64,000 nt of DNA, taken from Rhizopus sp. PT2906. Its lineage: Eukaryota > Mucoromycota > Mucoromycetes > Mucorales > Rhizopodaceae. A program made the translations under genes and the position numbers. Positions 57,627 to 64,000 of this stretch are shown here, in pieces (within the stretch, counting starts at the first letter, position 1; every line of letters begins with the position of its first letter). Location: NCBI GenBank assembly GCA_025529335.1, contig JAMYHX010000002.1:186001-250000 (forward strand), written 5' to 3'. A model generated the notes under the pieces. It was not told the DNA's origin and searched no databases. It was given only the letters and a program-made list of their open reading frames with translations.

Positions 57627-60600
57627 TTAGAAGCATATAAATTTACTCTTCCTATTCATCAATTCATCCATTCGGTTCTCAAGGATTCTTCTAGCTTTTT
57701 CTGCCTTTTCCTTCAATTGTTTCTGTTGTTCCAACTCTTCTTCAAGCTGCTTACGCTCTGTAAGTAATTCTTCAGAAAGAGTCTTTTGCTGTGTTTGATA
57801 CTGTGTCACTTGGGAACGCAAGTTTTGAATTTCAAGATTACAGGCTTGTTTCTCGCGATTTAGTTGATCAAGCTGTTTCTTTACTTCTTTTATGGATAAT
57901 TCAGAACGGCTTAACTGTGATTCAAGCTTACTAATCACGTCTTGATGTGCCTTGACATCGTCTTCAGCAAGTCGAGCTTTACGTTGTAAAGATCGAATTA
58001 ACTTATCGTACTGTTCAGGCGTAAAATTGGCTGTGTTGGTGGCACTCATGATATCACTAAAACTTGTAGAATTTACTGAATCTTGTCTATAAAGCGATGT
58101 TGGACTGGCTGCTAGATTATAGGAATGTATAGACGGTGACAATGGTTCATTGGCAGCGCTGCTTCCGAATGCTGGAGATGAAGATGATGACATAGGAAGA
58201 GGTGGTAAAGGTGTGGGAATAGGAGGAAGAGGGTTTGATGGAGGCGCAGTCAAAGGAGGAAGACTACTTGAGTTGATAACTGTTCGACTGCCTCTTAGTG
58301 ATGACGAGAGACGTGGGGAGCCCATGTCAGATCTTGCTGAAAGACTCGACATTCTTCTAGCTTCTTCTTCAGCAATGTTATCAGTCAACACATTAGTCAC
58401 TGAGCGGAAAGATCCAGATTTGGAAAGTTTGGTGATACTCGATCCAGACAGGTCTCTTTGCAACTTTTGTTGAATTGTATTGTTATTGTTACCAGAGGGT
58501 GGAGGAGATCCCACGCGAGGAGTTTGTGGAGGAGAAGTAAATTGGGCTGATTCCCTGTTGTGTGAAGCTACGCTTCCGATCACAGTGCTGTTTCTAGGAA
58601 TCACTTGCTCCATTTCCTTCTCAAGACGATCATTGGCTGCTGATAATTTCATCAGCTCTAGCTCCAAGTTCTTGGTCTCAAGTGTAAGCTGGCTACGCTG
58701 CAAGACAAGCTGTGACTCAAGGCTTTCATTTAATCTCATCAACTGGGAATTATCTTCTTGTAATTGTATGATCTTTTCAATAAGCTCTTCAGGAGTGGCA
58801 TTGCTGGGTATAGATTCAGTTGAACAAGCTGCTGCTTTATGGTGAACCTTCAACTTATCAAGGCTGCTGGAGTCCTTTGTCACCTCTTCTTTGAACTTTG
58901 ACCTTTCTACAAATTCAGAAAGTTGCTGACGAGCTTCACGGAGGGATGTCTCGAGAGCTTCTACAGTGTGCTGCTTTTCTTGACCTTCCTTGCGTGCCAA
59001 ATACAGCTCTTCTCTCAGTTTTTCCATCTGTGCCTTCCACAGGTCATCTTCTTTCTTTTTGGTTTGCTCAAGCTTCGTGATTTTGCTTTCAAGCTCGGAT
59101 ATCATGCCGGTCGTATCTTGAGCAGAAGCGAGTGCTCTTTCAGTCTTTAAGGAGCTTTCTAATTCAGCAATCGTTTTCACAAGTACCTCGTTCTGGGTTA
59201 GTTGATTCTGAAGAGTAAGCTCTAGCTGATCCAATTCGGCTTGCTTTTCAAATTCAACCTTCTTGTGCGCTTCAATCTGCTGCTCAAGCTCCTCAATACG
59301 GTCCTTAAGAGCCTGTAGATGCTGCATTTCGACATTTGCTTGTGAATTTTCTTGCTCAAGCAATTGAACTTTTTCGATTTGCTTATCCAACTTGATCTTG
59401 GTTTCTTCTAGTTCGTTTAATAGATTCTTTACCATTTGATCTCCTTGTGAAGCGCGGTGCGTCACTTGTTCAAGCGTCTGTGATAGAACTTCCTTTTCTG
59501 CTGATAGTAAGGTAAGCGTGCGTCTCTTCTCTTCGATTTCTTCTTCACGTATTTTGTACTGTTGCTTGATGTCCTCTAGTGTTTCCATGGTCTTGTCAGA
59601 TTTTGCTTCTTGTAACCTTAGGGTGCCTTCCATAAAGTACATGACTCTTTCCAGCTGCTTCTTTTCCATGCCCATGCCACAGACATCTTTGAGCATGCTT
59701 TCTAATTGCTTTTGCATATCGGCAGCAATTCTAGTTTTTTCGGCATTCTCTGCTTCAAGACGCTCAAGAGATAAGTTACTTTTATCTAATTGCTCACGAA
59801 GCGAACCAACCAGATGGTCCATCTCCTCCAACTTTGTCTCTAAACCTTGGATGATCGCATCTTGTTTTTCTTCAACTAGTTGAAGCGCATTGATATCAAG
59901 CTTGACCTTTTCCAACTCCTCTAGACGCTGTCGGAGAGTGATTTGAGAGCTATGCTCTTGTTCACGAAGCTGTTCTTGAAGCTTTTGATATTCATTTTGT
60001 AATTCCTGCATCTCAACAGAGTACGTCTCTGATGAACTGGAAAGCTCCTGGATCTTCTGTTCCAAAGCTTTGCTTCGCTGTTGTTCTTCTATGATCTGAG
60101 ATTGATATAACAAATTCTGTTCCTTCAAGCGAGACAGAGTAGCTTCGAGTTTCTCAATTTCCTGTACATGAACTTGACGTAACTCTGAAAGTTCTTGCTT
60201 AAGTTGCTCAATGACTTTGAGACGAGATTCCAAAAGGTCGATATTGGTTTGCTTTTCATCAACAGAGGCCATGAGTTCGGACACGTTGTTGGTATCGAGC
60301 GAGCTCTCGCATAAATCTGCTTGAACACCACAATCTGTTTTTTCAGCAACATACTGTTGTGCACTAGATGCTTCAGCAAGACTTGACTTGACAGATTGCA
60401 GCTCTTGTTCAAGCTCATGACATCTTGACTCTGTTTCAGCTAACTTTGTTGCAAGACATTCCTTTTCAGCATCTTGATGCTCGTTCAGAAGTGCAGTAGA
60501 ATCTGATTGAAGGGAAATCAGCTTGCCCTTTAGTTGCATTGCTTCGGTTTCTGCAGCTGATAAGCGGGCCTCAAGTTCATTAATATACTGTTCTGTATGC

Positions 60601-63068
60601 TCGTCCATTTGCTTAAACTTGATAATCTTCTCACGCAACTCGGCCAATATTTGCTGGTCTCTCTGTTCGTTACCGATTGATTTTTGTAATTGCGCCTCGA
60701 GTTCCAAGCAATAGTTCTCTGATGTCTGTTCACGTTCGAGTGCGGAAGCTAATTTTGCTTTGAGCTCGTTCAGTGTTTGAATCTCTTTTGCCTGGAGAGC
60801 TTCGTACTCTGCGATCTTGGCCTGCTGCTCGGTAAGCGCTTGGTCTGAATGGGCCAAGGCAGCTCGTGTCATGGCGAGCTGTGACTCTAGTTTCGAAATA
60901 GATGTTTCATACTCCTGAATCACTGGTTCTACTAGGTGTTCAAACTCTGCAGGGTCTGGATCTTTAGGCTTTTGCTGTTGTTTCTTGAGTTCTTGTTCAA
61001 CTAGCAAATTTCGCTCTCTAGTCACGGTGACCTCGTTCTGAAGTTCTTCTATCTGACGGCGAAGGTCTGCAACGATGAGAGCTGCATCCCCGTGGTGTGC
61101 ACTATCAAAATAGTCACAGGATGTGGTTGTCTCCGGGATGGTTATATGAGTCGTTGCCGACGATGACGGACAGGTCGACGGGCGATGATCTGTGTCGGTA
61201 ATAGATGAAGACGGTGAGACCAGGGCACGAGGAGCGTGACTTGTGAAGCTGGTGATGCGCGTGGGGGATCCTGAGGTCGAGGAAGAAAAGGGTGAAGGCG
61301 TGCTTCTGTTATGTGCTTTAAGAGATTTGATTTCAGCTTTTAGTTTAGAGATAATATGTCGAAGATGGTCTACATTATCGTTGGTCATCCACTCTTCTGT
61401 CTCGTTACGTTCAACCTTATTCTTGATGCTACGGGCACGATAAGCGTACTTGATTGTATTGATTGTCTCGGTCAAGTTGATTTCGGCTGGACTGACACAT
61501 GCAATCATTAATGTTGTCGAGTTTCCACCAAGGGAGTCTTGCAAGAGACGAGTAAGCTTTGAGTCACGGTAAGGAATATAAGTTGGCTTTTTAGAAGGGT
61601 CAGATAAAGCAGAAATGACATTACCAAGTGCCAGCAAGCCAGCATTAATATTGATGCCTTCCTTACGACGATCACCTTCAGCGGCTGTTCGCTTGAGTCG
61701 CTCAGAGCCAGCAAGATCAACAAAGTGGAACTTGGAATTAACTACCATCCATTCACCCTGTTCCTCGGACTCTTCTTGCTTGGACTGTTTCTCCATTTGA
61801 CCTACGAGCGCCTTGACATTCAAAGTGCTGTGTCGATGAGTAAGTCCTGGAGTGGATCGTACGGTAGATAATGAGGGCTCCTTTTTGATATTGGGAACCC
61901 ATTTTTCTTGTTTTAGTGTAACTGAAAAAATAGCGTGAGATCTTGATGATTTGGCATTCATGTCTGTCGAGCCAGTTACTCGATTTTCAGCGCCCATTTG
62001 TAAATATCTATTCATTTTGATTAGTTTTATCATACTTTAGAAGAATGGCTATTTCTTTACTTTAGCACATCTTCTGTATTTGAAACAGGTACTTCTCTCA
62101 AGCCTGTCCAAATGATGTGTCCCTTAGTGTCCTCTCTTATGGTAACAGGTGAACGTTCATGAGGTGCAGATGGATTGAGAAGATCAATAAGTTCTTCGTT
62201 GTATATTTCAATAAATGAGACAAGAACTGTGTATCGAGTTGATTTATCATTAGAGAGTAAACTTGCATTCGACCCACGTCGAGAAGGAGGCGTCATCATG
62301 GATACTGGTCTTAATTTTACATTGGTCGAAAATGATCTTTTAGGTGCTCTTAAACCTGAAGGATGTTGAAGGGTGGATGCAGTAGTGGATGGAAAAGAGC
62401 GTTTTGTGGTAATGGTATTGGATGGTGTGTCTTTTTGGATATCATGCAATCTCTGGAACAAGGCTGACATAGCGCGGGGAATGATGCCTATATATAGTAT
62501 TGAATAAGGTGCTTTAAATCTTTATGTTTAAAGTACCTTCTTGTTCTGGATTCGCAGGTGACTGGTTATCAATGGCTGTGCCCATGGTATAAGTTTTACC
62601 GGATGATGTTTGGCCCTATCAATGTTTATTTAATGTTTATGTTTATTTGTTTGTTCTTATTAAACTCACATAGGCCAAAATGGTAACGTTGTAACCTAAA
62701 AAAAGGAAAGATTTAGATGGATAAAAGATTAAAGGAAATGGGATTTACCATCAATGAATCTATCAACAAAATTGGATGCAACTGTATTAAATACTTGTTC
62801 CTGAGTACTTGAAGCATCAAAAACATGATCAAACTGGAAAGATTTCTGGTGAGGAACAATGACTACTGAATTTTCATATGCTTTTAACACATCGGAATCA
62901 GTAGAATTAGAGAAACGTGGTTGTGCTCTGTCTTGTTGAGTTAAGGGTCGTATTCGTAATGCTATGAAATAAGGTTAAGTATGTGTGTGTGTGTAAGTTA
63001 AAAATAGACTCACCAACTTGGACAGCTGTTGTGTTATTATTGTTGTTGTTGTTGACTGTTGGTGTCAT
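57627..63068 (-). CDS. Kinesin-4 family motor protein (second copy)
   Basis: Plus-end-type microtubule motor. Six exons: 63014-63068, 62749-62961, 62670-62695, 62537-62615, 62061-62487, 57627-62007, giving 1,726 residues. Motor about 1-430: VALRIRPLT (across a splice), YNVTILAY then GQTSSGKTYTMG (P-loop), KSSRSHAIFSV (switch I), FHFVDLAGSERLKRT (switch II), YRDSKLTRLLQDSLGGN. A Ser/Lys insertion of about 60 residues sits before switch II. Then about 900 residues of nearly continuous coiled coil, a Pro/Ser-rich disordered patch (58140-58260) and a final coiled coil ending NRKSKFICF. The 26-nt third exon is tiny. Longer and more diverged than the kinesin at 40188; closer orthology (KIF21- or KIF27-like) cannot be settled by eye. 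Confidence 0.92.
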
Positions 63069-63872
63069 GAATCATAAAGACTTTTTCTTTTATAGAAAAA
63101 GAATATAGATAAAAAAAAATAGGAGTAAGATAAAAAAAAAAAAAGAAGAAAGGATGGTATTATCGTGAGCCGTTATTCTTTTTGAGAGGAGTTTTTTTTA
63201 TATATGTTAAATATATAAAGGAGATTACTAAAGTGCGTGTCTGTATCAGAGAATAAAATTCAGGGGGAGATATGTTTATGATACAGTTATCAGATGTCAA
63301 ATAAAAAAAGGAATGTAAGTATATAAATACGATTTAAATAAAGAAGAAGAAGAGATGAGAAATACACACAACGATATATCAATTGAAAGTTATTTAAGAA
63401 AAGCAGAATTTATAATGTTGCACATGGCTTCTTGGTAAAGCAGCGAAATTGATTTTAATTTACTTGTCTTGGTAATCTAATGTTACATTTCAAATCACTT
63501 CAGGCAGCACAGATAATATTAGACAATTCAAACGATGCTCTTAATCACATTCTAAAGTCTTCTAAATCACTCTATCTCGACCTTCTCGCTTTCACATTTG
63601 CTTCTGTTAACAAGTCAATCTGTTTTCAGTCTTTCTATCCTTATTTTCTCTTTGATTTGACAATTTGAGAGAATATATGAAATGTATAAAGAATAGAAAA
63701 TGAACAATTACAGTTCTTTAAAAGAAACTGTGGAAGCATGCATAAAGCACATCTGTTGCCATGGCAAAAGGCAAACCTTATTTTAAAATACCGCATATAA
63801 TTTTTACCAATAAAGACGCCCAAAGATCAACATTGGATACACAATTTCTTTTTTTTTTTCTTTGTGGATAAA
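63069..63872. other. Intergenic; promoter of second kinesin
   Basis: A-rich tracts at 63110-63145 on the plus strand (T/C-like on the gene strand) precede the kinesin start. Short frames (63480-63668) lack motifs. Confidence 0.4.
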
Positions 63873-63970
63873 AGTAGAATATACAATGAGATATTGAGAC
63901 TTTTATAAATACGTGAATCTATCATCAAAGAAAAAAAAGATGTCATATATCCTACATCTATTCACAATAT
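63873..63970. repeat. Possible MITE-like element, copy 2
   Basis: Left arm TAGAATATACAATGAGATAT and right arm around 63926-63965 parallel the element at 48765-48905, including ATCATCAAAGAAAAA and CCTACATCTATT. Arms are imperfect inverted repeats. The copy is diverged and close to the window end. Confidence 0.42.
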
Positions 63971-64000
63971 TCAATCTCACATCATTGTTAATACCAAAAA

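Noticed and set aside
1..64000. CRISPR array, rRNA, prophage or plasmid origin
   Set aside because: No regularly spaced repeats, no rRNA core sequences, and all genes are intron-bearing eukaryotic types.

Overview
The window is nuclear DNA from a filamentous fungus, most likely an early-diverging Mucoromycota/Mucorales species. Evidence: A+T-rich intergenic DNA, many short introns of about 45-65 bp with GT(A/C)AGT-like donors and CTAAC-like branch points, pyrimidine-rich tracts before start codons, fungal-type chitin deacetylases, an AreA-type GATA factor, and families typical of Mucorales (SUR7/PalI, CM1 protein, Tc1-like transposon relics). I see no prokaryotic operons, CRISPR arrays, rRNA or convincing tRNA genes. 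Exon coordinates were worked out by hand from reading-frame continuity, splice signals and family alignment from memory; no search was run.

Layout. 1-4573: C-terminal third of cytoplasmic dynein heavy chain. 4964-7290: CM1-domain coiled-coil protein (gamma-tubulin complex tether). 8163-10198: pyruvate kinase. 10458-11469: uridine-kinase-like protein lacking key catalytic residues. 11470-13859: gene-poor stretch with a G+C-rich block and a dead Tc1/mariner transposase. 13860-15698: GATA factor with two zinc fingers. 16778-18777: EF-hand protein and SUR7/PalI-type membrane protein. 20244-21916: broken F-box gene. 22555-24759: transposase scrap followed by an intact 1.64-kb element with perfect 84-bp terminal inverted repeats and TA target duplication, carrying an unfamiliar gene. 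24980-29902: RasGEF with Lte1-like architecture. 30351-38947: TBC RabGAP, ankyrin protein, tubulin cofactor D, and BMT5-type rRNA methyltransferase. 40188-46186: kinesin-4 and a GATA-like/PHD protein. 46187-50995: nearly gene-free. 50996-57173: two chitin deacetylases in inverted orientation around a small heat-shock protein and a complex I assembly factor. 57627-63068: second kinesin-4.

Functional themes. Five of about twenty genes act on microtubules (dynein motor, CM1 tether, cofactor D, two kinesin-4 motors). Others serve glycolysis, nitrogen-type transcription control, Ras/Rab signalling, ribosome modification, mitochondrial complex I assembly and cell-wall chitosan formation. The best candidate for something undescribed is the TIR element at 23122-24757. 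It has pristine ends but no recognisable transposase; instead it carries a probable three-exon gene with a GEIK motif resembling PD-(D/E)XK-fold proteins. The uridine-kinase-like pseudoenzyme is the second strongest lead.
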